NCBI RefSeq assembly: GCF_021129305.1
Contig: NZ_JAJOMB010000001.1
Coordinates: forward strand, 736,539-800,538
Direction of reading: 5' to 3'
DNA length: 64,000 bases
Source of the DNA: Kineosporia babensis
Lineage (GTDB): Bacteria > Actinomycetota > Actinomycetes > Actinomycetales > Kineosporiaceae
Shown: positions 1-9,188 of the stretch, piece by piece
How the letters are laid out: every line of letters starts with the position of its first letter
How positions within the stretch are numbered: the stretch's first letter is position 1
Notes under the pieces: generated by a model
The model's database searches: none
What the model was told of the DNA's origin: nothing
Seen by the model: only the letters and a program-made list of their open reading frames with translations
Position numbers and translations under genes: made by a program

Positions 1-987
1 CGGGGGGCTCAGTTGGGCATCCTGATCCGCGGGCCGCAGACGCTGGAGGACGCCAAGCACGTGGACGTGATCGTGCTGGACAAGACCGGGACGCTGACCC
101 AGGGCCGGATGAGCCTGGCCGAGGTCACGGTGGCCGACGGGTTCGAGCGGGACGAGGTGCTGCGGCTGGCCGCGGCGGTCGAGCACGCCGGGGAGCATCC
201 GCTGGGACGGGCTGTTGTGGCTGCGGTTTCGGGGCAGCTGCCCGCGGTGACCGAGTTCGCCAGCACGCGAGGCCTGGGAGTCGAAGGGACGGTGGACGGG
301 CACCGGGTGCGGGTCGGTCGGCCTTCGTGGAAACCAACGGACGTGGTTTGGCCGGCGGTTCTGGACGAGGCAGTGCTCGCGGCCGAAGGCCGGACCGCGG
401 TCGTGGCCTGGATCGACGGCCGGCCGGCGGCCGTGCTGACCATCGCGGACACAATCAAGCCAGGCGCCCGCGAAGCCATTTCGCAGCTGCGGGCGCTCGG
501 GCTGACGCCGATGCTGGCCACTGGAGACAACGAGTCCACGGCCCGGGCGGTTGCTGCCTCGGTCGGGATCGCGCCGGACGACGTGTTCGCCGAGCTGATG
601 CCGGAGGAGAAGGTCGCGGTGGTGGAGCGGCTGCAGGCGGCCGGGCGCCAGGTGGCGATGGTCGGCGACGGTGTGAACGACGCGGCCGCACTGGCCACCG
701 CCCGGCTGGGCCTGGCCCTCGGCACCGGAACCGATGCGGCGATGGAGGCCGGGGACATCACCCTGGTCCGCGGCGAGATGGCCAGCGTGCCGCAGGCGAT
801 CCGGTTGTCCCGGGCCACCTCGCGGATCGTCCGGCAGAACCTGGCCTGGGCCTTCGGCTACAACGTGGCGGCCCTTCCGCTGGCGGCGTTCGGCCTGCTC
901 AACCCCATGATCGCGGGTCTCGCGATGGCGCTGAGCAGCGTGGCCGTGGTGACCAACTCGCTGCGCCTGCGCCGGTTCAAGAGCTGA
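1..987 (+). CDS. Copper-type P1B ATPase, C-terminal part (5' end outside window)
   Basis: The frame is open from the first base, so this is the 3' part of a membrane metal-exporting ATPase. Visible family motifs are the phosphorylation loop DKTGTLT (from base 79, the Asp being the phosphorylated residue) and the hinge motif MVGDGVNDAAAL (from 658), followed by a last pair of membrane helices. Those helices carry YN (in GYNVAALP) and SS (in MALSSVAVV), residues that in the P1B family line the Cu(I) path. The metal-binding N-terminus and the CPx motif lie upstream, so Cu(I) export is an inference from the C-terminal helices. Its stop overlaps the end of the convergent hydrolase gene by 11 bases, and no terminator hairpin separates the two. 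Confidence 0.93.
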   Translation, partial: RGAQLGILIRGPQTLEDAKHVDVIVLDKTGTLTQGRMSLAEVTVADGFERDEVLRLAAAVEHAGEHPLGRAVVAAVSGQLPAVTEFASTRGLGVEGTVDGHRVRVGRPSWKPTDVVWPAVLDEAVLAAEGRTAVVAWIDGRPAAVLTIADTIKPGAREAISQLRALGLTPMLATGDNESTARAVAASVGIAPDDVFAELMPEEKVAVVERLQAAGRQVAMVGDGVNDAAALATARLGLALGTGTDAAMEAGDITLVRGEMASVPQAIRLSRATSRIVRQNLAWAFGYNVAALPLAAFGLLNPMIAGLAMALSSVAVVTNSLRLRRFKS

Positions 988-2659
988 GGAGCTCGCGGAT
1001 CCGGCGCCAGGCCAGCAGCGGGTTGGTGGTGCGGCCGGTCAGCACCGAGGCCTGGCTCAGACCGTAGCCGGGCTTCGGTGCCGCGGTGCCCTTGCAGGTA
1101 GCCCCGGCAGCGGGCAGCTTGCCCGTGGTCAGGAACTTCTCGACCTTCTTGTCCACGCAGGCGTTACCCCCGGCGTAGATGCCGTGATCGCCCTCGCCCT
1201 TGACCGTCAGCAGCCGGGCCCCGGCGAAGCCCGCGGCCGCCGCCTGAGCTCCTTCGATCGGCGTGGCCGGGTCGTGCTCGGACTGCACCATCAGCACCGG
1301 CGGCAGGTCTTTCCCGTTCGGCACCGGCAGTTTCGCCTCCTCGGGCCGCTTCCAGAAGGCACACGGCTGGCTGATTGTGGACCAGCCGATCAGCGGGTTC
1401 TTCGCCCCGGCCTCGGCCGAGGCCGTGACCAGCGCGTCCCGGCCACTCGTCCAGGCCGTGTCCTGGCAGGTGACGGCCAGGAAGGTGGTGCTCGCGGCAT
1501 CACCCGAGAAGGTCCGGCGCATTCCAGTACGGCGGATCGCCGTCACCCGCTGGCGCACTTTGTAGGCGAGTTTGTCGGCGGTACGGAACTTTCCGCTGCT
1601 CTGCGCCCGCACGTAGTTCTTCAGGTCCATCAGCACCGCGGCCGCGTCGGGGAACATCACCTTGGCGTAGAGCGTGCTGGCAACGATGTCGTCGAGGGTG
1701 GCCGCATCCTCCACCGGGGCGTCCGGCGTCATCTGCGAGCGCAGCTTCTCGTAGCTGGCCAGCACCGCCTTCTTGGTGGTGCCGAGGCCGTAGACGCTGT
1801 GGTACTTGGCCATCCAGGTGGCGAAGTCGGACTCGAAGCGGCGCTGGAAGCCCAGTGGCTGACGGTTGAAGGCCTCCTGCCAGGTGCTGGTGAACTCGAC
1901 GTTGGAGTCGAAGACCATCCGCCCGGCCCGCTGCGGGAACGCCGTGGCGTAGTGCGCGCCCAGCCAGGTGCCGGAGGAGAAGCCCAGCCAGTTGACCTTC
2001 TCCTGCCCGGCGAGCCGGCGCAGCAGGTCCACGTCCTGCACGGTCTGCGCGGTGGTGACGTACTTGCGCAGGTCGCCACCGGCCACCTCGCAGGCTTTGG
2101 CGGTGAGCTCGGCGGCATCGAGCATCAGCCCGATGTTGGCCTCGGTCCGCACCCGCGGGTCCACGGTCAGGTCGCTCACCCCGCCGCAGGTCAGGTTGCT
2201 CGAGCCGCCGGTGCCGCGCACGTCCATGCCGTACACGTCCTGGGTGCTCAGCAGCTTCTTCCGATTGGCGCTGACCAGTAGGAACGGAAACTCCGCACCC
2301 TCCGCGCCGGGCCCGCCCGGGTTGGTGAAGAGCATCGCCGGGTTCTTCGCCTTGACGCTCTTCAGCCGGCTGACCTTGATCCGCAGGTCGGCCCCGGCCT
2401 GGGGCACGTTCCAGTCCCGGGGCGCCAGCATGGTCGCGCACTCCAGCCGGTAGTAGACCGCGGGCAGGCCCGGCAGTTCGGCCTTGTCCAGGCAGGGCTT
2501 CCAGGTCAGCTGCTGGGTGTCGTAGCGGCCGATCGCCTCGGCGGCCCGCACCGGGTCCTTCACGGCCTGCGCCGCCGGTGGCGCCCCGAGCAGGATGCTC
2601 CCGGCCACCGCGCTGATCAGGACACAGGTGCCGGCGCGCCGGAAGACCCGAGACTGCAT
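977..2659 (-). CDS. Secreted alpha/beta hydrolase, tripeptidyl aminopeptidase (TAP/S33-like)
   Basis: 560 residues. Residues 1-32 form a signal peptide (Arg-rich start, hydrophobic core, APPAAQA cleavage region). The mature protein matches the actinobacterial TAP/SlpD-like peptidase layout: an early TNPGGPG oxyanion segment, the nucleophile elbow GFSSG (in NWLGFSSGTWLG), the acid in SEHDPATP and the catalytic His in GEGDHGIYAGG, followed by the Cys-containing TAP C-terminal domain (GNACV). It should be exported and release short peptides from the N-terminus of proteins outside the cell; the substrate is not known. The ATG at 2659 has a GGGGAAA ribosome site about nine bases upstream. Convergent with the ATPase gene. 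Confidence 0.9.
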   Translation of the reverse strand: MQSRVFRRAGTCVLISAVAGSILLGAPPAAQAVKDPVRAAEAIGRYDTQQLTWKPCLDKAELPGLPAVYYRLECATMLAPRDWNVPQAGADLRIKVSRLKSVKAKNPAMLFTNPGGPGAEGAEFPFLLVSANRKKLLSTQDVYGMDVRGTGGSSNLTCGGVSDLTVDPRVRTEANIGLMLDAAELTAKACEVAGGDLRKYVTTAQTVQDVDLLRRLAGQEKVNWLGFSSGTWLGAHYATAFPQRAGRMVFDSNVEFTSTWQEAFNRQPLGFQRRFESDFATWMAKYHSVYGLGTTKKAVLASYEKLRSQMTPDAPVEDAATLDDIVASTLYAKVMFPDAAAVLMDLKNYVRAQSSGKFRTADKLAYKVRQRVTAIRRTGMRRTFSGDAASTTFLAVTCQDTAWTSGRDALVTASAEAGAKNPLIGWSTISQPCAFWKRPEEAKLPVPNGKDLPPVLMVQSEHDPATPIEGAQAAAAGFAGARLLTVKGEGDHGIYAGGNACVDKKVEKFLTTGKLPAAGATCKGTAAPKPGYGLSQASVLTGRTTNPLLAWRRIRELLSS

Positions 2660-2767
2660 CGTGTGGTTTCCCCAAAGTCGGCGTACCGGAATGAATCCCG
2701 ATCGCTGCGATGACTGCTGCGGTCACCGACTCTGCCACGTGAAAAGAAGTAGTGTCACATCAGGTAA

Positions 2768-4009
2768 TCAGCGGATGGCGTTCAGTCGCCGTCGTAGCCG
2801 GGCCGAGACGTCCTCGAAGGCCGAGCGCATCATCGCCGGGGTCGGGGTGGAGCCCATGATCGCCAGTTCGTCGGCCGGGGTGCTGGTGCCGTCGAGAAAG
2901 CGGATCACCCGGTCACTCGGGTGATCGGCGAAAAGCCCGGCGAAAAGCCCCGGTCCGTCGACGTAGCCGCGATCGAGGGCGCGCAGCATCACCGCGTCCA
3001 TCCAGCGGTGGCGCAGCGGGTACGGACGGGGCGGGACCGGCAGGCGGTCGGCCAGCAGCAACTCGGCGATCTCGGCGGCCTGCCGTTGCATGGCCGAGAA
3101 CGTGTAACCGGTGGACGCCCGGGTCGCCCCACCGGCGGTGCCGAGCCGGAAGAGGCGGTCACCGGTGCGGCGGGCGAACGTGGCGTCGGTCATCGGGATC
3201 ACGCCGTCCTCCACCGCTTCCACGGTGTAGGGCAGACCACCCCAGGCCCGGGCCAGGTAGGAACGCAGCGCCTCGTCGTAGCGGTCGGGCTCCAGCACGG
3301 CCGGGCTGAACTCGGTGTACTCGATCAGTGCGGAATCGGCCGACAGCGGCAGGCAGTAGGCGAAAGCGACCCCGCGCGAGGGCTGCGGGACACTGAAATC
3401 CATCAGCGTGGCCACGTTCTCGTCAAGCTTGACCGCGCCCGGGGCGAAACGCACCGTCCAGCCACGGAAGTGCTGCAGCAGCGTGGTCGAGGCCGGCCCG
3501 GTGGGCGGCGTCGGCCGGGAGTCGAACACCCAGCTGGCCCGTACCCGTTCGTCGCCGGCCCGGACCACGGCGTGCGGCATGCCGTCGGTGACGTGGTCGG
3601 CCGCAGCGGTGATCCGGACCCCGCCGAGCCGTTCCAGCGCTGCGTCGGCGGCGGCGTAAAGGTCTGCGGAGCGCAACATCTGGTACCGAAGCGGAGCCAG
3701 ATCGTAAGTGCGCGAGGCGCCCACCCCGTCTACCATTTTCATCGTCGGCCAGCTGCGCGTGAGCAGCGGCTCGACCCACTCCGGCTGCCCTTGCGGCCCG
3801 GCCCACCAGCACCAGGTCCGGTCCTGACCGGAGCGCCGCACCGGATCGATCAGCGCGATCGAGGGTGCCGGGCGACCGGATGCGCGGGCCGCGTGATCGA
3901 GCGCGAGCACCAGATTCAGCCCGGCGCCACCGCCGCCCACGATCGCGACGTCGACGACGATTCCGGCGCCGTGACTGACCTGGCTCATCTGATCGACCGT
4001 GACTGACAC
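2768..4009 (-). CDS. crtY: Lycopene cyclase family protein (CrtY/CrtL type)
   Basis: 413 residues. The N-terminus has a Rossmann FAD/NAD fold with GGGGAGLN in VDVAIVGGGGAGLN, then DRTWCWW, a family hallmark. FRGW in the middle (HFRGWTVRF) and MDFS are further lycopene beta-cyclase signatures. The enzyme would close beta-ionone rings on lycopene, i.e. make beta-carotene-type pigments. No other carotenoid gene lies in the window, so it stands apart from any crt cluster. The start is uncertain: GTG 4009 has little Shine-Dalgarno sequence, and ATG 3988 is an alternative that still precedes the Rossmann strand. Confidence 0.85.
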   Translation of the reverse strand: MSVTVDQMSQVSHGAGIVVDVAIVGGGGAGLNLVLALDHAARASGRPAPSIALIDPVRRSGQDRTWCWWAGPQGQPEWVEPLLTRSWPTMKMVDGVGASRTYDLAPLRYQMLRSADLYAAADAALERLGGVRITAAADHVTDGMPHAVVRAGDERVRASWVFDSRPTPPTGPASTTLLQHFRGWTVRFAPGAVKLDENVATLMDFSVPQPSRGVAFAYCLPLSADSALIEYTEFSPAVLEPDRYDEALRSYLARAWGGLPYTVEAVEDGVIPMTDATFARRTGDRLFRLGTAGGATRASTGYTFSAMQRQAAEIAELLLADRLPVPPRPYPLRHRWMDAVMLRALDRGYVDGPGLFAGLFADHPSDRVIRFLDGTSTPADELAIMGSTPTPAMMRSAFEDVSARLRRRLNAIR

Positions 4010-4404
4010 CGGCGTTCCGATCTGTGGGGGTTTTCAGGGGTCGAGTTCTCGCAGGCACAGAGCTTTTCGCGGGCCCGGGATGTTCCTGCGGCCCAAGAGT
4101 CTTCCGCGGCGTCTTCCGCGACCCAGGACGGGCGAGCGCTGACCGGCGCACCAACCGGTCCCCCGACATTGGTGGTGCGCCGGTCAGCGGCACGACGCCC
4201 GACCAGGGCGCCGGCCGTGCCCGCTGAGCTGGCGCGACGTCGGCGATGCCGATCCCATGGGCCCCCCGGCCCACACCGCAGACGTCGTCCCCTCGACAGC
4301 GCGCTCACTCTACACATAGTCATCGACCGTACTCATCGCGTAGTCGGGGTTTCGGCGGCAGATCGTCGGAGGAGACGATGACGCATTCATCCCCTCGGCC
4401 GGTA
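4010..4404. other. Gene-free interval between crtY and pxpA
   Basis: Both flanking genes read leftwards, so this is the region downstream of pxpA and upstream of crtY. Its only strong structure is the perfect inverted repeat at 4137-4189, listed separately. Short open frames here are Arg/Pro-rich and unconvincing. The crtY promoter should lie in the part next to 4009, but I see no clear -35/-10 pair. Confidence 0.6.
4137..4189. terminator. Perfect 17-bp inverted repeat, candidate pxpA terminator
   Basis: The arms at 4137-4153 and 4173-4189 are perfect reverse complements (left arm starts CGCTGACC, right arm ends GGTCAGCG) with a 19-base spacer. A hairpin this strong about 215 bases past the pxpA stop could end its leftward transcript. 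There is no T run, which is usual in high-GC actinobacteria. A binding site for a dimeric regulator of crtY is the alternative. Confidence 0.5.
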
Positions 4405-5175
4405 TCACGCGGGGCGATCCGTGAATGACTGAACCCGGCCGCCGGAAGCTGATATCCGCTGCCGCACGGCCCGGGCGATCCCTACCGCTCCGGGCGTGTC
4501 GCCGTGCACGCAGATCGATTCCGCGTTCAGCGCGACCACACTCCCGTCGTCGGCGATCACGCCCTCGCCGGCCAGTAACCGGCGCACCTGCTCGGCGATC
4601 CGGGCCGGCTCGGTCAGCACCGCCCCGGGCTCGGATCGGGCCAGCAGACCACCGTCGGCGGTGTACTGCCGATCGGCGAACGCCTCGTTCACCACCCGCA
4701 GGCCGACCGCCGAGGCCTCTTGCAGCAGCAGGGAACCCGGCAGACCGAGCACCGCGAGCGTGGGGTCATAGGTGCGCACCGCGTCCACCACCGCTTTTGC
4801 CTGCTCCTGGTGGTGCACCACCGCGTGGTAGAGCGCGCCGTGCGGTTTGAGATAGCTGACCCGGCTGCCCGCGATCCGGGCGAAACCGTCCAGCGCCCCG
4901 AGCTGGTACAGCACGTCGTCGCGCAGTTCGGTGAAGGACGCGTCGATGAACCGGCGCCCGAATCCGGCCAGGTCGCGGTAGGCCACCTGAGCCCCGATCG
5001 CCACCCCCGCGCCGACCGCGAGTTCGCAGCTGCGGCGCAGGGTGGAGGGATCACCGGCGTGGAAGCCACAGGCGATGTTCGCACTGCTGATCACCTCGAT
5101 CAGCGCCGCGTCCTCACCCAGCGTCCAGCGGCCGAAGGACTCCCCGAGGTCGGCGTTCAAGTCGATGACGGGCAC
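4405..5175 (-). CDS. pxpA: 5-oxoprolinase subunit A (LamB/YcsF family)
   Basis: About 256 residues from GTG 5175. The family signature IDLNADLGESFG opens the protein, followed by SANIACGFHAGDP, YLKPHGALYH and the C-terminal SICVHGDTPGAV. PxpA works with PxpB and PxpC to hydrolyse 5-oxoproline to glutamate using ATP; neither partner lies in the window. The frame extends upstream to an ATG at 5211, but family members begin only one or two residues before IDLNADLGE, and a GGGA sits at workable distance before GTG 5175, so I prefer that start. Confidence 0.9.
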   Translation of the reverse strand: MPVIDLNADLGESFGRWTLGEDAALIEVISSANIACGFHAGDPSTLRRSCELAVGAGVAIGAQVAYRDLAGFGRRFIDASFTELRDDVLYQLGALDGFARIAGSRVSYLKPHGALYHAVVHHQEQAKAVVDAVRTYDPTLAVLGLPGSLLLQEASAVGLRVVNEAFADRQYTADGGLLARSEPGAVLTEPARIAEQVRRLLAGEGVIADDGSVVALNAESICVHGDTPGAVGIARAVRQRISASGGRVQSFTDRPA

Positions 5176-5292
5176 GAGTGAGATTGTTTCCCAGCAATCT
5201 GAACGTTTCATGACCAGCAGCTGTGGTGTGTCCCGTCCTTGGTGTCGCTTTTCTGCCAGCGCGGATCCTGATCAGCCGCGTAGCCTCGACGG

Positions 5293-5799
5293 ATGTCCCT
5301 CAGCTGGTCGGTTCTGCCCAGCCCGGTCGGTGATCTGCTCCTGGTCAGCCGGGCCGGCGCGCTCACCGGGCTGTTCTTCAGTCCGCACAAGGCAACCCAT
5401 AAAACTTGGGACGAGGTGCGCACCTCGGGTGCCGAGGACGACCGGGAAGCGGTGCTCGCCGCTACCCGTTCGCAGCTCACCGAGTACTTCGACGGCGCCC
5501 GGACGCATTTCGACCTGCCGTTGGCCCCGTCCGGCAGCGGGTTCCAGCTCCGGGTCTGGGAGCAGCTACGGCTGATCGACTACGGCCGGACCGTTTCCTA
5601 CGGCGCGATCGCCGCCCAGCTCGGCCTGGTGCCGGGGGCCTCGCGGGCGGTCGGGCTGGCCAACGGGGCGAACCCGATCTCGATCATCGTGCCGTGCCAC
5701 CGGGTGATCGGGGCGAACGGCTCGCTGACCGGTTACGGCGGCGGTCTGGACCGCAAGCGCTATCTGCTCGATCTGGAACGGGACGACGCGCTCTTCTGA
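5293..5799 (+). CDS. ogt: Methylated-DNA--protein-cysteine S-methyltransferase
   Basis: 168 residues, normal for Ogt/AGT. An N-terminal RNase H-like fold is followed by the DNA-binding winged helix (GRTVSYGAIAAQLG), the recognition/Asn-hinge segment (SRAVGLANGANP) and the active site IIVPCHRVIG, whose Cys accepts the alkyl group from O6-alkylguanine in a single-turnover repair reaction. It is transcribed divergently from pxpA, with about 117 bases between. Its last 40 bases overlap the end of the opposite-strand FAD oxidase frame. Confidence 0.95.
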   Translation: MSLSWSVLPSPVGDLLLVSRAGALTGLFFSPHKATHKTWDEVRTSGAEDDREAVLAATRSQLTEYFDGARTHFDLPLAPSGSGFQLRVWEQLRLIDYGRTVSYGAIAAQLGLVPGASRAVGLANGANPISIIVPCHRVIGANGSLTGYGGGLDRKRYLLDLERDDALF

Positions 5800-7301
5800 A
5801 CCTGGTGGCCGGCTTCGTTCTGGGTCTTGCGACCGGTCTTGGCCGGAGCGGGGCGGTGGGGTTCGCTGTTGGCCGGGCGGCTGGGTTCGCTGTGGTTCGG
5901 GCGGCTGGGGTCTTTGTGGGCCGGGCGGCTGGGTTCGGGCAGCATCCGGCCCGGAGACAGAATGCCCTCCGGGTCCAGGGCCTGCTTGATCGCCCGCATC
6001 GCGCTCATGTCGGCCGAGCTGCGGGTGAGCGGCAGCCAGCGGCGGTTGGCCAGGCCGATGCCGTGCTCGGCGCTGATGCTGCCGCCCAGTGAGGCGACCA
6101 GGTCCAGCACCGCCTCGGTGACCGCCCCGTCGGCGTCCTCCTCGACCGCGTTCAGCAGGTTGACGTGCACGTTTCCCTCGGCGATGTGCCCGAACAGGAT
6201 GGGCACGGCATGCCGGGCGACCTCGCGCACCACCTCCGCCAGCCGCCGCTCGAACAGCGAGAGCTGGTTCAGCGGCAGCGCGACGTCGAGCTTGACCGGG
6301 ATGCCCTCGGCGCTGACCGCCTCGGTCTGCAGCTCGCGCAGCTCCCAGAGCCGGCGCCGGTCGGCCGCGGTGGCGACCAGGCAGACGTCGCGCACGCAGT
6401 CCAGGCCGGCCAGGAGTTCGGTGAGTTCCTCGAAGGCGTCCGGCCGGCCGTCGTCGTCGGCCAGATCGAAGAGCAGGTACAGCGGGTGCGGGCGGTCGAA
6501 CGGCCGGGCCAGCCGCTCGTGCTCCAGCACCAGCTGCAGGCCGTCGTGGTGGAAGAACTCGGCGGCCTCGATCCCGGTGAAGTCGTGCTGGACGGCGTGC
6601 AGCACGGTGAGCGCATCGTCCACCGAGCGCACCGCGACCAGGGCGGTACCGACGATCTTGTGCGGGCGGATCAGGTCCAGCTGCACGGCGGTGATCACCC
6701 CCAGCGTGCCCTCGCTGCCGATCAGCAGCTGCACCAGGTCGTAGCCGGTGTTGTCCTTGGACACACCCGACATCCGGCGCACCACCGAGCCGTCGGCCAG
6801 CACCGCCTCCAGACCGCGGATCCGGAATCGGGCCACCCCGTGCCGCATCACCCGCTCACCGCCGGCGTTGGTGGCGGCGATCCCGCCCACCGTGGCGGTG
6901 TCCCGGGCGGAGAAGTCGAGCCCGACGTCCAGACCGGCGCTGCGGGCGGCCCGCTGGGCCTGCGCCAGGGTGGCCCCGGCGCCGGCCATCAGGGTGCGCC
7001 CGAGCGGGTCGAGCGGCCCGACCGAGTCCAGCCGGGCCATGCTCAGCACGACCTCGCCGTCCTGCGGCACCCCGGCCCCGACCAGGCCGGTGTTACCGCC
7101 CTGGGGCACCAGTGGGACACCCGCCGCGGCACACGCCCGGACCACCGCGGAGACCTGGGCGACCGTGGCCGGGCGCACCACCGCGAGCGGTTTGCCGTGC
7201 CAGCGTCTCGTCCAGTCCTGCGCGTACGGCGCGACCGAGTCCGGGTCGGTGACGACATGCGTGTCCCCGACGATCTCGCGCAGGCCGGCGAGCAGGTCCA
7301 C
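5760..7301 (-). CDS. FAD-linked oxidase, GlcD / D-lactate dehydrogenase type
   Basis: About 513 residues. The N-terminal PCMH-type FAD domain shows VVRPATVAQVSAVVRAC, PQGGNTGLVGAG and GSEGTLGVITAV. The C-terminal cap has the HIAEGNVHVN and SAEHGIG metal/substrate motifs and the family's near-terminal DPEGILSPGRML. It should oxidise a 2-hydroxy acid such as D-lactate, glycolate or 2-hydroxyglutarate; the substrate cannot be told. AGGAGG (7312-7317) sits one base before ATG 7310 but ten bases before GTG 7301, so translation more likely starts at GTG 7301; the frame itself extends to 7448. Past the usual family end there is an extra tail of about 50 residues with repeated (E/D)PSRP units and an Arg/Ser end, which runs antisense into ogt. 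Confidence 0.88.
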   Translation of the reverse strand: MDLLAGLREIVGDTHVVTDPDSVAPYAQDWTRRWHGKPLAVVRPATVAQVSAVVRACAAAGVPLVPQGGNTGLVGAGVPQDGEVVLSMARLDSVGPLDPLGRTLMAGAGATLAQAQRAARSAGLDVGLDFSARDTATVGGIAATNAGGERVMRHGVARFRIRGLEAVLADGSVVRRMSGVSKDNTGYDLVQLLIGSEGTLGVITAVQLDLIRPHKIVGTALVAVRSVDDALTVLHAVQHDFTGIEAAEFFHHDGLQLVLEHERLARPFDRPHPLYLLFDLADDDGRPDAFEELTELLAGLDCVRDVCLVATAADRRRLWELRELQTEAVSAEGIPVKLDVALPLNQLSLFERRLAEVVREVARHAVPILFGHIAEGNVHVNLLNAVEEDADGAVTEAVLDLVASLGGSISAEHGIGLANRRWLPLTRSSADMSAMRAIKQALDPEGILSPGRMLPEPSRPAHKDPSRPNHSEPSRPANSEPHRPAPAKTGRKTQNEAGHQVQKSASSRSRSSR

Positions 7302-7455
7302 TGCGGGCATCCCTCCTAGGACCACGGCGCGTGGTGACGAACGGTGCGCACCCAGGCGGTTACTGTCCGGGATGTCGCAATCCTTCGCGCGTGACTTTAG
7401 CGTGCCATCGGTCGCCGGTTGGAGGGCCGGAACGCTACGTTCCGCCAATGGAGAG

Positions 7456-8166
7456 TTACCTGTAACCCTGTGGTTTGGCCGAGCGGTTGTAGTTCGCCAG
7501 CTGAGCGGGCACCTGCCGGTCGTACGGCAGGTCCGGGGCCGGGAACGGCGGGCTGTAGGCCCGGCGCACGCCGATAGTGCCGGCCCAGTGGTGCAGCACC
7601 AGGTCTTCCTCGGCGTCCTGGGGCGGGCCGGTGCGGCTCTTCAGGGCCACGTCGTCCAGCGGCAGGCTGATCAGGACGACCTCGGCGAACTCCTCCGGCG
7701 TGGGCGGGCGGGAGTGGTTGGAGCGCCCCGCCACCAGGTGCTCGACGATCGCGTCCAGCCCGGCCAGCTTGGCCTGCGGGTCCTTGACCAGGCTGCCGGT
7801 GCCGCGCACGACGATGCTGCGGTAGTTCACGGTGTTGTCGACCTTGGCCCGGGCCAGCACCAGGCCGTCGAGCAGGGTGACGGTGGCACACAGCTTGATG
7901 TCACCGTCGGCGGCCAGCTCGGCCAGCCGCGACCAGCGGCCGACCCGCAGAAGAAGTTCCTCACCCACCCGGGCGTGCACGGCGGGGACGACGATCGGGT
8001 CGCCGCTGTCGATGTAGGCGACATGGCACAGGAATGCCTCGTCCAGGGCGGCGTTGATGGCCTGGGCGTCGTACCGGGTCTGGTCGCTGCGACGGGTGTA
8101 GGTGGGCAGCTGGTCCGCAGCTGCCACCGAGTTACCGCCGCCGGCAGCGTTCGGTTCGGTCGTCAT
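7456..8166 (-). CDS. Pyridoxamine 5'-phosphate oxidase family (flavin-binding split barrel) protein
   Basis: 236 residues from ATG 8166. It matches the NimA/PNPOx-like family of about 230 residues: RRSDQTRYD near the start, then AALDEAFLCHVAYI, the barrel strands VVPAVHARVG and LLLRVGRWSRL, and KVDNTVNYRSIVVRGTG. Such proteins bind FMN or F420; the substrate is unknown. The frame continues upstream to 8265, but that stretch is not family-like and AGGG lies at workable distance before ATG 8166. Same strand as the FAD oxidase downstream, about 150 bases apart. Confidence 0.85.
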   Translation of the reverse strand: MTTEPNAAGGGNSVAAADQLPTYTRRSDQTRYDAQAINAALDEAFLCHVAYIDSGDPIVVPAVHARVGEELLLRVGRWSRLAELAADGDIKLCATVTLLDGLVLARAKVDNTVNYRSIVVRGTGSLVKDPQAKLAGLDAIVEHLVAGRSNHSRPPTPEEFAEVVLISLPLDDVALKSRTGPPQDAEEDLVLHHWAGTIGVRRAYSPPFPAPDLPYDRQVPAQLANYNRSAKPQGYR

Positions 8167-8350
8167 ACGAGCCGACCCTGCCCGAACCGCCCGGCCTTCG
8201 CCAGTCTCTGCGCCGTTCCAGTTGAGTCCATCACTCCAGGCATTCTTCCGGTCACCATCCGCCATCGACTGCCGTTTCCCAGTCTGGGCGAGGAACCACT
8301 TCCGTGCAGGCCCACCTGCGCGAGCCTGCTGCCCTGCTCACTTGCTGGGC

Positions 8351-8557
8351 TCACTTGCTGGGCTCGGGCACCTTGCAGTCGACCTTGGGGTTGGCGCCCA
8401 TGTAGTTCAGCGGGCCGGCCACGATGCTGACCGCGATCGTCCCGGCGTCCGAGCAGCTCACATCCGGATTGCTGTCCTCGTCGAAATAGCCGCGCTGGCC
8501 CGAGGCCAGGACACCGATGAGGAGCCAGACCACGATCACCACTGTCAGGATTCGCAT
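8351..8557 (-). CDS. Small membrane-anchored or exported protein, function unknown
   Basis: 68 residues. One hydrophobic segment (residues 3-18, RILTVVIVVWLLIGVLA) is followed by an acidic region with two Cys about 29 residues apart (DVSCSD and KVDCKV), which could form a disulfide outside the cell. The ribosome site GGAGGAAG at ideal spacing before ATG 8557 supports a real gene. I do not recognise the family. Stands alone between the PNPOx-like gene and a decayed region. Confidence 0.7.
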   Translation of the reverse strand: MRILTVVIVVWLLIGVLASGQRGYFDEDSNPDVSCSDAGTIAVSIVAGPLNYMGANPKVDCKVPEPSK

Positions 8558-8711
8558 CGCTTCCTCCGCGTGCCGATGTCGTTTCGATCTGCCGGAAAGC
8601 CGGACGAATTCCGGCCTTCCGGACTTGCGCCGTGTTGATCACGATAGTGACGGGCGCGGATCCCGCCACTTGTGATCATCACCCGGCCGAACTGGCCGAT
8701 TCGGCCGGACG

Positions 8712-8980
8712 GCGGTAGGGCCGGCCGGCGGGTGTGCAGGAACCAGCGTGGTCAGGACCGCCGCGGTCAGGCTGCCGAGCAGCACGCCGGCCTTGACGTG
8801 AAGCGGGCCGCCAGAACGGTCCCGCCGGCCTTTGTCAGCACCAGGCCGGCCAGATCGCCTTCGCCGGAACCGATTCCGAGCGCGTTGGCCAGGACGTAGA
8901 AAGATTGCCGGGGCGGCCGTTCCGACCACGGCGGCGACCACCGGCGGCACGGCCTGGCGCGGGTCCTCCGAAATGTGGAC
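8712..8980 (-). pseudogene. Decayed NhaA-like Na+/H+ antiporter remnant
   Basis: Minus-strand fragments in two frames together resemble pieces of NhaA in the right order. DPRQAVPPVVAAVVGTAAPA recalls the NhaA segment DPR-A-PVVAA-GG-PA. FYVLANALGIGSGEGDLAGL recalls the FALANAGV region. VKAGVLLGSLTAAVLTTLV recalls the last helix (LGILxGSLxAALLG). Frames change between pieces and several hundred residues are missing, so it cannot be functional. The match is by eye and could be wrong. The rest of 8558-9188 shows nothing else recognisable. Confidence 0.5.
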
Positions 8981-9188
8981 AGCACCAATGACGTGCCGAC
9001 CAGACTTCCCGGCTCGCCCTGGGCCAACCTTTACAACCGTTCCAGGGACTGTCCTGTGGATCAGACCGTAGCGAGGAGGTGCCCGGACGCGTCCAGACGA
9101 CGTTCCGGGTTACCCACAGTCGGCCCAGATCCGCAGGACAGGACCTAGAATCGAGACTGCATTCGGGCCACGATCAGGGGGCAGACGG

